Shown here one piece after another: positions 26,105 to 34,824 of a stretch of 64,000 bases of DNA. Position 1 is the first letter of the stretch, and each line of letters starts with the position of its first letter. Location of the stretch: contig CBDETN010000023.1 in the NCBI GenBank assembly GCA_965242915.1, positions 124,001-188,000 on the forward strand, in the 5' to 3' direction. A program made the position numbers and the translations under genes. The notes beneath the pieces were generated by a model. That model worked only from the letters and a program-made list of their open reading frames with translations. It was not told the origin of the DNA and made no database searches. The stretch comes from CAJXII01 sp965242915 (GTDB lineage: Bacteria > Campylobacterota > Campylobacteria > Campylobacterales > Arcobacteraceae).

Positions 26105-26968
26105 TTAAGAGTTTCGTAAACTTTCATACTCGCTAGGTATCAAATAATCCTCAGCTTTAATCAAATCATCATAAAAACCATGTTCAAAACCTAAACTATA
26201 AAGTTTATTTAGTGCTTTAAATTGTAGCTCTGACAATTCTATTGAATCATCATTTGCATAAAGTCCAAGGTATGTTTGAAGAGTATCGTGGTCAACTCTT
26301 ATTAAATCTCGCTCGATTAGCATTTTGGATAATAAAAGTTTATTTTTATTTGCTACTTTAACAGCTTTGATTAAAGTGTTTTCATAATCAATTGCTTTGT
26401 TTAAAGGGATGCTTCTTCTTAAACACATTCCTCCAAGCGGAAGTGGTAAATCTTTTCCAACTAATTCTTGCCAAATATCCCAAAGTTCATTCTCAACTTC
26501 AAGTTTTTTATCATAAGTCAAGATTGATTCATGAATTAAAACTCCCGCATCAACCGTTCCATCTAAAACAGCACCTTCAATATCTAAAAAGTTCATATAT
26601 GTGATTCTAGCCTCTGGATATTTTATTTTGAAAAGCAGGGCATTTGTAGTATATTTTCCACTAAGTGCAACTTTGAAATTTCTTTTTAATTTTTTATCTT
26701 TAAGTTTTACCAGTTTTGGACCATAACCATCTCCAAAACTTACAGCAGTTTTTAGCAACGCAAAATCATTTTTTACAAAAGGATACAAAGCAAAACTAAT
26801 TGCACAAATATCATATTCTCCTTTTAAAGTTGCTTGATTTAATGTTTCTATATCAAGTGCCAGATTGTCAAACTCTGTTCCTTTTAAATTAACCCAGCCA
26901 AATTTAATCGCATAGTACATAAAAATATCATCCGCATCAGGAGAGTGTGCTACTACAATTTTGTTCAA
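26105..26968 (-). CDS. mqnD: 1,4-dihydroxy-6-naphthoate synthase (futalosine menaquinone pathway)
   Basis: 287 residues, periplasmic-binding-protein-like fold used as an enzyme. The N-terminal AHSPDADDIFMYYAIKFG and LPLPLGGMCLRR are MqnD/MqnA-family marks; the SPDADD form fits MqnD. It makes 1,4-dihydroxy-6-naphthoate from cyclic dehypoxanthinyl futalosine, the product of MqnC, whose gene lies at the right edge. The start is TTG with AAGGA 7 bases upstream. Single gene; no sign of damage. Confidence 0.85.
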   Translation of the reverse strand: MNKIVVAHSPDADDIFMYYAIKFGWVNLKGTEFDNLALDIETLNQATLKGEYDICAISFALYPFVKNDFALLKTAVSFGDGYGPKLVKLKDKKLKRNFKVALSGKYTTNALLFKIKYPEARITYMNFLDIEGAVLDGTVDAGVLIHESILTYDKKLEVENELWDIWQELVGKDLPLPLGGMCLRRSIPLNKAIDYENTLIKAVKVANKNKLLLSKMLIERDLIRVDHDTLQTYLGLYANDDSIELSELQFKALNKLYSLGFEHGFYDDLIKAEDYLIPSEYESLRNS

Positions 26969-27102
26969 TTCTTTATCCTTATTTTTAGTGGTTTGATTAT
27001 ATCATTATTAAGTTATTATAAACTTATTTTCTCGTAAAGACCATAATATTAGTTATACTAAGTAATAATTACATATAATGAAAATAAATAAATTAGGAGA
27101 CT

Positions 27103-29526
27103 ATGCAAATGTTTAAAAATGTAAAAATAGGTACTAAGATAAGTATTGGTTTTGGAATTATTACATTATTATTGGTACTACTGGTATCTATAACAATTAT
27201 GCAAGTTAAAAAAGCAAGTGATATTACAGACCGTGTATTAGATTTACGAGTACCTACAGCGATGTCAAGTTTAGAAATGATTAATGGGATGAACCATTCT
27301 TTAGCAGCATTAAGAGGCTGGATTATTTTAGGTAAAGATAAGTTTAAAGATGAGAGAAATGCTGCATGGAGTAAAGAGATAGAACCAGCATTAGCCAAAA
27401 TGACCAAGTTTTCTCAAAACTGGACAAATCCAGATAATATTGAAAGACTTAAGAAAATCACTTTATATATTAAGGACTTTAAAAAATATCAAAAAGAGAT
27501 AGAAGATATTGCACATGATATCAATAATCAACCAGCCCTTAAAATATTATTTAAAGATGCAGCACCACAAGCAAGTGTTCTTGTTTCTAATATTACAAAA
27601 ATGATTGATATAGAATTAAAACAACCTTCAACTCCTCAAAGAAAAGCCTTATTAGGTATGATGGCAGATGTTCGAGGAACAACAGATTTAGGTTTGGCAA
27701 ATATACGAGCTTACCTGTTATCAGGTGATGAGAAGTTTAAGAAACTATTTGATAAGTTTTGGGCAAAAAATGCAAGAAGATTTGCTGATTTAACTGCACA
27801 ATCAAAACTTTTAACTCCAGCCCAGAAAAAAGCATTTAATAAATTCTCAGAAGCTAGAAAAATCTTTAATCCCCTACCTCCAAAAATGTTTAAAATAAGA
27901 GCTGGTGATGAATGGAATATAGCAAATAAATGGTTAGGTACAAAAGCTGCTCCAACTGCATTTAAAATTAAAACAGAACTAGATGCAATGATATCAAATC
28001 AGAAAAAACTAATGCAAAAAGATATAGATAAAGCAGGAAGCAGTATCAATTTTTTAATAACACTTGAGTGGATTTTTCTAATAGTTGGCGTTATTTTATC
28101 TCTTATAATTTCAATTATAATGAGAAGGACTATTATTTCATTGTTAAATAATTTCCAAGTAGGTTTACTTGACTTTTTCAAATATCTAAACCGCGAGAAA
28201 TCTGAAGTAACTATATTAGATGATAGTTCTAGTGATGAATTTGGACTTATGTCAAAAGTTGTAAATGAAAATATCAATAAAACAAAAATACGTATTGAAG
28301 ACGATAAAAAATTTATAGATGATACGCAAGCTGTAATGAATAAGCTTGCACATGGATGGTTCTCTCAGCATATAGAAGCTAATACTTCTAATCCTAATTT
28401 ATCAGAGTTAAAAACAACAATTAATTCAGCTTTGACAGGATTAAAAGATAATTTTAATAATATGAATAATATATTAGAACAATATGTAAATTATGACTAT
28501 AGACATGATGTAAAAATAGAAGGTATTGAAAAAGGTGGAGTTTTTGATAAGTTGATAATTAATATAGGTAGCTTAAGAAGTGCTATTAATATAATGCTTA
28601 TTGAAAATAAAGAAAATGGTCTAACATTGGATTTGAGTAGTGATATATTACTTGAAAATGTAGATAAATTAAACAGCAACTCAAATGCAGCAGCAGCTTC
28701 ATTGGAAGAAACATCAGCAGCTCTTGAAGAGATTACAAGTATTATTTCAAGCAATACAAATAATGTAATACAAATGTCACAATTTGCCTCACAAGTAACA
28801 GCATCTGCTAATGAAGGTCAAAAATTGGCAAATCAAACTACAACAGCAATGAATGAGATAGATGAGCAGGTAAATGCAATTAATGATGCGATTAGTGTCA
28901 TTGACCAAATAGCATTTCAAACAAATATTTTATCTCTAAACGCAGCGGTTGAAGCAGCAACAGCGGGAGAAGCGGGGAAAGGTTTTGCAGTAGTTGCTCA
29001 AGAGGTTAGAAATCTGGCATCAAGAAGTGCGGAAGCTGCAAATGAGATTAAATCTTTAGTTGAAAATGCTACAAGTAAAGCTAATGAGGGTAAAGTTATT
29101 TCTGATAAGATGATAGAAGGATATACAGGATTAAATGAAAATATTTCTAAAACTATTGAGCTTATTAATGATGTGGAATCTGCTTCAAAAGAACAACAAT
29201 TAGGGATTGAACAAATTAATGATGCAGTTGCTCAACTTGATCAACAAACTCAACAAAATGCCTCTATAGCTTCACAAACTCATGATATAGCAGTTCAAAC
29301 AGATACAATAGCCAAATTAGTTGTATCGAGTGCAAATGAAAAAGAGTTTATAGGTAAAGATAGTGTTAAAGCTAAGGATATGGGAACTCAACAACAAATT
29401 TTAGATAATACTCCAATACAATCTACAAAATCAGTTGATAAATCTGAAGTAACAGCACAGAAAAAAGCTGAACCGGTACCACAAGTTACTACAAATAATG
29501 ATGCAGATGAATGGGAGAGTTTTTAA
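27103..29526 (+). CDS. Methyl-accepting chemotaxis protein with helical periplasmic sensor
   Basis: 807 residues. TM1 ~12-33, a ~280-residue helical-bundle periplasmic domain (size and pattern fit the HBM type), TM2 ~318-343, a HAMP-like stretch, and the conserved signalling hairpin IDQIAFQTNILSLNAAVEAA...GKGFAVVAQEVRNLA. The C-terminus is DEWESF, matching the W-x-x-F tether that binds CheR/CheB on high-abundance receptors. ATG 27103 has AGGAG only 3 bases upstream; ATG 27109 has better spacing and may be the true start. Single gene with its own leader. Confidence 0.92.
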   Translation: MQMFKNVKIGTKISIGFGIITLLLVLLVSITIMQVKKASDITDRVLDLRVPTAMSSLEMINGMNHSLAALRGWIILGKDKFKDERNAAWSKEIEPALAKMTKFSQNWTNPDNIERLKKITLYIKDFKKYQKEIEDIAHDINNQPALKILFKDAAPQASVLVSNITKMIDIELKQPSTPQRKALLGMMADVRGTTDLGLANIRAYLLSGDEKFKKLFDKFWAKNARRFADLTAQSKLLTPAQKKAFNKFSEARKIFNPLPPKMFKIRAGDEWNIANKWLGTKAAPTAFKIKTELDAMISNQKKLMQKDIDKAGSSINFLITLEWIFLIVGVILSLIISIIMRRTIISLLNNFQVGLLDFFKYLNREKSEVTILDDSSSDEFGLMSKVVNENINKTKIRIEDDKKFIDDTQAVMNKLAHGWFSQHIEANTSNPNLSELKTTINSALTGLKDNFNNMNNILEQYVNYDYRHDVKIEGIEKGGVFDKLIINIGSLRSAINIMLIENKENGLTLDLSSDILLENVDKLNSNSNAAAASLEETSAALEEITSIISSNTNNVIQMSQFASQVTASANEGQKLANQTTTAMNEIDEQVNAINDAISVIDQIAFQTNILSLNAAVEAATAGEAGKGFAVVAQEVRNLASRSAEAANEIKSLVENATSKANEGKVISDKMIEGYTGLNENISKTIELINDVESASKEQQLGIEQINDAVAQLDQQTQQNASIASQTHDIAVQTDTIAKLVVSSANEKEFIGKDSVKAKDMGTQQQILDNTPIQSTKSVDKSEVTAQKKAEPVPQVTTNNDADEWESF

Positions 29527-29535
29527 ACTCTTCCC
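29513..29535 (+). terminator. Hairpin across the chemoreceptor stop codon
   Basis: GGGA-GAGTTT pairs with AAACTC-TTCCC with one bulge; the stop codon lies in the loop side. A short T run follows. Probable terminator, weak. Confidence 0.4.
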
Positions 29536-29617
29536 TTTGGTGATTAGTGTAGTATTATATAATAATATCATTATTAAACTTTGGATATAATATTGGATAA
29601 ATTTATAGGGGTTTATC

Positions 29618-29935
29618 ATTTTACACAACCATTTACTTCAACAAAAATTATTAGCAGAACAAAGTTTAAATAATATTTATGACTCTTTACCTCTTGACAT
29701 TGTTGGTACATTGGATAATATGGCTCACAGTATTGCTATAAAAGAGCGACTAGACCCTATGGATGTAAAAACTAGAATGGTCACTAATATAAATAAGCTT
29801 ACTCAAAATCAAGCTGAATTTCTTGTAGCCAGCATGTCAATTCTAATTGATAGATCTACTCAACACAATGAAACTATTGATGATAAAAATACCAAAAAAG
29901 AGTTTATCTCTTTTTTAATAAGTCTTTATTACTAG
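29618..29935 (+). CDS. Small conserved-looking helical protein; start codon appears to be ATT
   Basis: From ATT 29618 the frame gives 105 residues. The part before the first conventional start (TTG 29711) reads LHNHLLQQKLLAEQSLNNIY and DSLPLDIVGTLDN, good coding sequence. An in-frame TAG at 29606 closes the frame, and AGGGG (29607-29611) is 6 bases before ATT. The product is a helical cytoplasmic protein (KERLDPMDVKTRMVTNINKL) of unknown function. The next gene begins 9 bases later. If translation starts at TTG instead, it has 74 residues. Confidence 0.6.
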   Translation: MLHNHLLQQKLLAEQSLNNIYDSLPLDIVGTLDNMAHSIAIKERLDPMDVKTRMVTNINKLTQNQAEFLVASMSILIDRSTQHNETIDDKNTKKEFISFLISLYY

Positions 29936-29944
29936 AAATAATTT

Positions 29945-30454
29945 ATGATTTTAAATGTATCAAAAATAAAAACAGAAGCTTTGCTTTTATTTTGTAGAGA
30001 TTTAATAGATGCTTACGCACAAACTGATAATATTTTTAATATAGATGATGAAATAAAAGTTTATGTCAATGATACCATTGTACAACTACAAAAAGCCATA
30101 AATCAAATAGTACAACCACAGCAATATTATATAGATAACTCTAGAAATACTAGAATAAGATCAATTTTAAAATCATATGAATACATAAATAGATCTATCT
30201 CTGCACATTTATCTCCAGGGCAGCGCTTTAACCCTGCTATGTTGTGTTTTTCTTTGCTTACTACTTGGTTTGCTGAGTTTAGATATGAAAGCCAATCAAA
30301 AATATTTATATATTTTACTATTTATCCTTATGGTAATATTTATGATAAATTACTTTTAAATCTTACAAATGATGAATATAAAGCTTTAAATATATCTATG
30401 ATACAAATTGCGGAAGATGTTATGATAAAGCTGCATAGGTATAGATTCACATAA
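29945..30454 (+). CDS. Hypothetical protein next to the element's insertion site
   Basis: 169 residues, helical, with two cysteines (LLLFCRDLIDAY and AMLCFSLL), no signal peptide and no recognised motif. Starts 9 bases after the previous gene, so they form a pair. Its stop lies 24 bp before the left direct repeat of the integrated element, which leaves it intact. Confidence 0.65.
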   Translation: MILNVSKIKTEALLLFCRDLIDAYAQTDNIFNIDDEIKVYVNDTIVQLQKAINQIVQPQQYYIDNSRNTRIRSILKSYEYINRSISAHLSPGQRFNPAMLCFSLLTTWFAEFRYESQSKIFIYFTIYPYGNIYDKLLLNLTNDEYKALNISMIQIAEDVMIKLHRYRFT

Positions 30455-30477
30455 ATTCATTGCTATGACAACTGTGT

Positions 30478-30493
30478 TGTTAATATTTCATTA
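30478..30493 (+). repeat. Left 16-bp direct repeat (attL candidate)
   Basis: TGTTAATATTTCATTA, identical to 37954-37969. About 100 bp inside are two CTGACACAAAA direct repeats (30596 onward), which could be integrase arm sites. Confidence 0.65.
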
Positions 30494-30866
30494 GAATAGT
30501 GTGTAGCTGAATATACAAACAATACAGTAAAATTGGTACTTTATAGCATTTTCTACTTTTCTAAAAGACCAATTTATGTAAAAACTGTGTACATAACTGA
30601 CACAAAACTGACACAAAATAATATCTTCAATAGTATAAATATAAATTTATTATTTTCTCTAATAGATTTTTTTTAAGTTGTTTTGTTTATTTCATTAGTT
30701 ATTGCTATAGATCCATGAGTGATACAATTATAATTAACATTTTATAAGTAGTATTATAGAACAAAAAACCAAAAATATTTATCTTATTATTTTTTAGCAA
30801 CTCTGATTAGGTAAAAAAAGCAATACCAAAATGCAATTTTGCAAAAATTTATTTTTAACCACTCAA
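30494..30866. other. Element left end, non-coding
   Basis: No gene is supported. Contains the repeated CTGACACAAAA, AT-rich tracts and GCAATACC...TGCAATTTTGCA symmetric pieces. Probably attachment-arm and replication-related DNA. Confidence 0.45.
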
Positions 30867-30894
30867 AAAATAGCTAGAATTAACTAGCTATTTT
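30867..30894 (-). terminator. Terminator of the J-domain gene
   Basis: A perfect 11-bp stem AAAATAGCTAG/CTAGCTATTTT followed on the minus strand by a T run. The gene's final TAA lies in the loop. A strong rho-independent terminator. Confidence 0.8.
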
Positions 30895-31386
30895 ATATTT
30901 ACCTTTACTCTTCAAAGTTTCACACCCATACTTAGATTTAATTTCACTCATAGATTTTTGTTTAGGATTTCTTCCTTTCATTTCTCCGTAGTACCACATC
31001 TTCTTTTTACTAGCCCATTTAAAATTTAGGTCTTTTAATTTATCTTTGATTATTTTTGTATCTCCACTTAACCAAAAGTAGCGAATAGCGATTGCTTTAG
31101 TAAACTTTCTTTAGTAAATCCAAGAGCCTATAACTTCTATTGTGATATTTTCATAGTGTAGTATTTGAGATATTATTTTTTCTAGTTCTATATCAAATTT
31201 TGTATCATTTGAGAAATATATTTTATTTTCTATAAGGTCATTATAGATTTTATTTAATATTTTAAACTCTTCATTACTTCCACCTACATCAGGATGTAAT
31301 ATTTTAGCTAATCTTTTAAATGTAACTTTTGCTTCATTTATACCTGTAACTGTTTCAAATTCTCTTTTTATCTCTTCTTGTGTCAT
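30880..31386 (-). pseudogene. J-domain protein with an in-frame stop
   Basis: Residues 1-91 are a DnaJ-like J domain (VTFKRLAKILHPDVGGSNEE, with HPD at 31-33). A TAA at 31111 follows GSWIY. The same frame then continues for ~75 codons: WLSGDTKIIKDKLKDLNFKW and ASKKKMWYYGEMKGRNPKQK, the usual second half of the small J-domain proteins of plasmids and phages. It ends exactly at a strong terminator. Either a single nonsense change or readthrough; as it stands only the J domain is made. Elements use such proteins with host DnaK. Confidence 0.7.
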
Positions 31387-31868
31387 ATTGTCCTACCTTT
31401 AAATTGTTTTGCCTTTTTTGAAGATTTTGAGGGTTTTTTCTTTCTCTTCTTATTTTTAAATTTTAAGAAGATTAAAAACTTAACTCTTTTTCTTTTTATT
31501 AGGCTTTTGCCTCTTTCGTTAGTTTGTCGGGTTTTTTTCAAAGTGGAGTAGGATATATTTTTGTTTAGAATAAACTGTAATTTAAAATAAATTCATTTTA
31601 GTATCAATAAATAATATATAATAATGTAATGACTAAAAAGCCTGATGGACTAATGATAGAGGTGATTAAAAGTTTAATAAAAAGAAAAAATATAGTTATG
31701 TTGATATTCTGATATGATAGTAAAAATTTGAAAATAAGAAGAGTAATTATCTATCATTGTAAATGATACCTTAATGTATTTTATCGTGCTTTAGCACCAC
31801 CTCGTAGAGTAGCCTTGATAGAAATGGAATTAAATTTATTTAATTGGAATGGATAGCAAGATTTAGCT
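31387..31868. other. Non-coding spacer in the element
   Basis: No gene supported on either strand. It holds the upstream region of the J-domain gene, with a small AGGC-TTTT-GCCT hairpin near 31500, and an AT-rich stretch with GCACCACCTCGTAGAGTAGC near 31793 that looks like a leftover of a lost gene. Confidence 0.4.
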
Positions 31869-32240
31869 TCATCTAACAACATCAACAGCACTAAAAATTT
31901 CATCTTTATATATTGGTTCAGAATAATTTTTTTTATCCAAATATTCGAATTCTCTTACAATACTATGCTCATCTAAATGTAATCTTTGAATAATCTCATC
32001 GTATTTATAATTTATTATCTTAAGGCTCTCCAATGAAACAGAAGATTCAAGATGAATAGTAGCACAACCTTTTTGAGCACAGCCACAATATCCTTTAACA
32101 AAAAAATTATCTGCAATAAACTGAAAACTGATATTATCAATTCCCAAATTTTTTATAAAACTATATAAATAATTATGAAAAATTGGTAGTTTACTAATTG
32201 GTATGCTCATTTGTATATTTTGCTCTTTTATTGTAATCAT
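31869..32240 (-). CDS. CGCxxxxC-motif protein, partner of the FtsZ-C-like protein
   Basis: 123 residues. The central GYCGCAQKGCATIHLES (C52, C54, C59) could bind a metal; it lies between an N-terminal alpha/beta part and an acidic C-terminus. Its ATG overlaps the stop of the preceding gene by one base, so both proteins are made together. Proteins with a similar CGC...GCAT core occur near toxins and immunity genes in some genomes, but I recognise no named family. Function unknown; possibly an antidote or accessory. Confidence 0.6.
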   Translation of the reverse strand: MITIKEQNIQMSIPISKLPIFHNYLYSFIKNLGIDNISFQFIADNFFVKGYCGCAQKGCATIHLESSVSLESLKIINYKYDEIIQRLHLDEHSIVREFEYLDKKNYSEPIYKDEIFSAVDVVR

Positions 32241-33064
32241 CAGATTTCCTCTAACCCTGTGATTATAATTTGGTATTCATATTTATTTATATCTATGCTA
32301 TTATTAATATCTGTTGCAAATGTTATATTTGTATTTTTACCAATAGAATTATTTATCTGCTCTATTATGTCATCAACCCCATGCATAGTTATATTTTCAT
32401 TAACTATTAGTTTTATATATACCTCTTTAGCATTAGCAAGATGAATTTTAGATTTTTTTAATTTTTCAGCTATATCTTCTGAATTACCATTAAATTCTAT
32501 AGAACAATTTTTATAATTAACAGTACGATGATTATTTATATTTTTAGTTATAATATTTTCAGAATCTCCTAAATTAGCCAATAAATATTCCATTCTTTTT
32601 AAATCTATATTATGAGTATTTAAATCATCTATTTTAACTTCATATTGAAATATTGGTTTTATATCAAATATAATATTGTCTATATAAAAAATCTTTTCCC
32701 ATGTTAAACGGCTATCATCGTATAAGCTATGTAATAGCAAACAATGATGTTGCTTTGTTAATTCTGCATTGCCATATATACTTGCTACATTGTGATTATC
32801 ACCATCATTTATATAGTTTTTTTTATTTCTTGTAAAATCACCTTTGTAACATTCATATAGTGTATGAACTATTTTATCATTATTATAAAAATCAATTTCT
32901 ACTTCAAGTTCCCACTCATTTATTTTATTTATTTTTTTAGATAATTTTTTTAGAATTTGTCTATATTCTTTTTTTACTAATTTATCAATTTTTTGTTCTA
33001 TTTTTACAAGTTGTTGATTTAGTTTATATATTTTTTTAACATCTTTATTTGTAAGTTGTTGCAT
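32240..33064 (-). CDS. Protein with FtsZ C-terminal-subdomain-like region, no GTPase domain
   Basis: 274 residues. Residues 1-55 form a basic coiled coil; ~55-190 are unrecognised, with HHCLLLHSLYDDSRLTWEKI. From ~192 to the end the sequence follows the FtsZ C-terminal subdomain in order: a helix (EDIAEKLKKSKI), AKEVYIKLIVNENITMHGVD, a helix, NITFATDINNSI, and the last strand YQIIITGLE, aligning with FtsZ VLVNITAGFDL...VVIGTSLD...VTVVATG. The GGGTGS GTP motif is absent. AAAGGAAG precedes the ATG and a TATAAT lies upstream. It could cap or disturb host FtsZ filaments; that is inference. Confidence 0.6.
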   Translation of the reverse strand: MQQLTNKDVKKIYKLNQQLVKIEQKIDKLVKKEYRQILKKLSKKINKINEWELEVEIDFYNNDKIVHTLYECYKGDFTRNKKNYINDGDNHNVASIYGNAELTKQHHCLLLHSLYDDSRLTWEKIFYIDNIIFDIKPIFQYEVKIDDLNTHNIDLKRMEYLLANLGDSENIITKNINNHRTVNYKNCSIEFNGNSEDIAEKLKKSKIHLANAKEVYIKLIVNENITMHGVDDIIEQINNSIGKNTNITFATDINNSIDINKYEYQIIITGLEEI

Positions 33065-33213
33065 TTTACTTCCTTTGTATTATAAAGAAAGTATATCAAT
33101 AGTAAATTACAAAGTTATGTTATATTATTTGAGTATATATTTATTTATTATATTTTTCTTCAACTGTTTTTGAAGATAATTTTTTTTTAATATAATTTTT
33201 AAACACCTAAAAA

Positions 33214-33517
33214 TTATTCTTCACTTATATGCAAATACATTATTTCTGTTGGAAATTCAGCAATTATTATATATTCAGCATCTCCTGTAAATACTTTTAA
33301 AGGAAATAATACAGATTCATCTTCAAAGAAGTCAGATTTAATCCAATACTTGTCATCTTTTTTAGTTATAACTATATCAAAATTACCAATATCTATATTG
33401 TTATTTTTTGATTCTAAAGTAAATTTAATCGTTTGCTTATCAGGAGACAATATTAAACTATCTTCTATTTGAATACAATCATAGTGTTCATCTTTATTTT
33501 TTAAATATATATCTCAT
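33214..33517 (-). pseudogene. Small protein with a frameshift in an A6 run
   Basis: ATG at 33517 opens MRYIFKK and stops after a run of six A. With five A the frame would continue NKDEHYDCIQIEDSLILS and join the open 78-codon stretch SPDKQTIKFTLESKNNNIDI to 33214, giving ~100 residues of a beta-rich acidic protein. So it is either broken by one extra A or expressed by slippage. It begins 26 bp after the nuclease gene. Function unknown. Confidence 0.55.
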
Positions 33518-33542
33518 AGAGTAATATTTTATTTTTTCTATT

Positions 33543-34772
33543 TTAAATATTATTTGTATCTTTTCCTATTTTTAAGGCATTATACATATTTTCTATACTT
33601 TCAATAATTTCTTCTATTATATTCTCAGTTACCGTATTTAGATTTTCTTTATCAAATAATTTAAATATATTTGGAGTATCTAATAAATCATTGAAATTTA
33701 GCATTTCTTTATAATTATCGTAATATATGTTGTCATTTTTTTCACAAATAATACCTAACGACTTTGTTATATTATTAAATTTAATATTATTTTTTAATGA
33801 ACCAATTTCATAGAATATATAATCATTAACCCATATACAGTAATATATATCTTTGTTTTCATCTAAATAATGAGTATAGCCATAATCCTTATTACTTTTA
33901 TTTTCTTTGTAATATTTTGCAACAGCTTCTTCAATATTTTTCTCTGTATTATTTGATTCATAATTAAATTTAAAGTTATTATTATCTAATTTTTCTTTTA
34001 AATTTTTCCAAAAAGATAATTGTAATTGAATTTTTGTTTCTTTTAACGCTTCTTTTTCTGTTTTAAGAAATATTTCTAAATTATTATCGTTTGACAGAAT
34101 ATTTATCATTTCCATTATTTCACCTTTTGAATTTGATTGATTTGTTATTATTTTTACTAAATTTAAATATTGAACTAAAGCTTCTCTAATTATAGTACTT
34201 GTAGAACATTCTTTTATACATTTATTAATCCATTGTATTATATGATTATTAAATGATATTAATTCATAATTATGTTCTTTTAATTTATTTTGATCATCTT
34301 TTATTAAGCTATAATCAGATGGTTTTTTACCATCTAATGTTAAATAGTACAACTTTATATTTTGATTTTCTTTTAATCTATTATTTAATTCTTGATAATA
34401 ATCATACATTTGGTGTTGTTGATCTTTTGCATCTATTTTCATTTCAATACCAATTTGGTATTTAGAAGTTTCAATAGTAAAATCTATTCTTCTATTTTCA
34501 AGTGTTAAATCTTCTTGAGCAGCTTTGATATTTTTAATATTACCATAGTCTTCTATTTTTAAAACTTCTGTCAAAAATAATTCTAAAAATATACTTCCTT
34601 TACCATGCAAACCACTTTTATTTAAAAGTTCATATATAAAGTTTGAATGTGTTTTAACTTCTTTTCTTTCCATATTTAATATCGAGAATATATTAAACTT
34701 TGTGCCATTTATTTTTTCAATTTCTTTATATTTATAAATTACTAATTTTAGTTGATTAATTAAATTGTTCAT
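33543..34772 (-). CDS. PD-(D/E)XK nuclease family protein
   Basis: 409 residues. The N-terminal ERKEVKTHSNFIYELLN, then RRIDFTIETSKYQIGIEMKI with the D...ExK core, followed by DAKDQQHQMYDYYQEL, match the PDDEXK_4 (PF14281) type often found as a lone gene in defence islands. The C-terminal half is variable (KDYGYTHYLDENKDIYYCIW). It is transcribed away from the WYL regulator gene and followed by a small gene. All catalytic residues are visible. The target (phage or plasmid DNA) is inferred. Confidence 0.78.
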   Translation of the reverse strand: MNNLINQLKLVIYKYKEIEKINGTKFNIFSILNMERKEVKTHSNFIYELLNKSGLHGKGSIFLELFLTEVLKIEDYGNIKNIKAAQEDLTLENRRIDFTIETSKYQIGIEMKIDAKDQQHQMYDYYQELNNRLKENQNIKLYYLTLDGKKPSDYSLIKDDQNKLKEHNYELISFNNHIIQWINKCIKECSTSTIIREALVQYLNLVKIITNQSNSKGEIMEMINILSNDNNLEIFLKTEKEALKETKIQLQLSFWKNLKEKLDNNNFKFNYESNNTEKNIEEAVAKYYKENKSNKDYGYTHYLDENKDIYYCIWVNDYIFYEIGSLKNNIKFNNITKSLGIICEKNDNIYYDNYKEMLNFNDLLDTPNIFKLFDKENLNTVTENIIEEIIESIENMYNALKIGKDTNNI

Positions 34773-34824
34773 AAAATACTATCCCTTTAAATTTGATTAA
34801 TTGTATCACAATAAAACAACAAAA

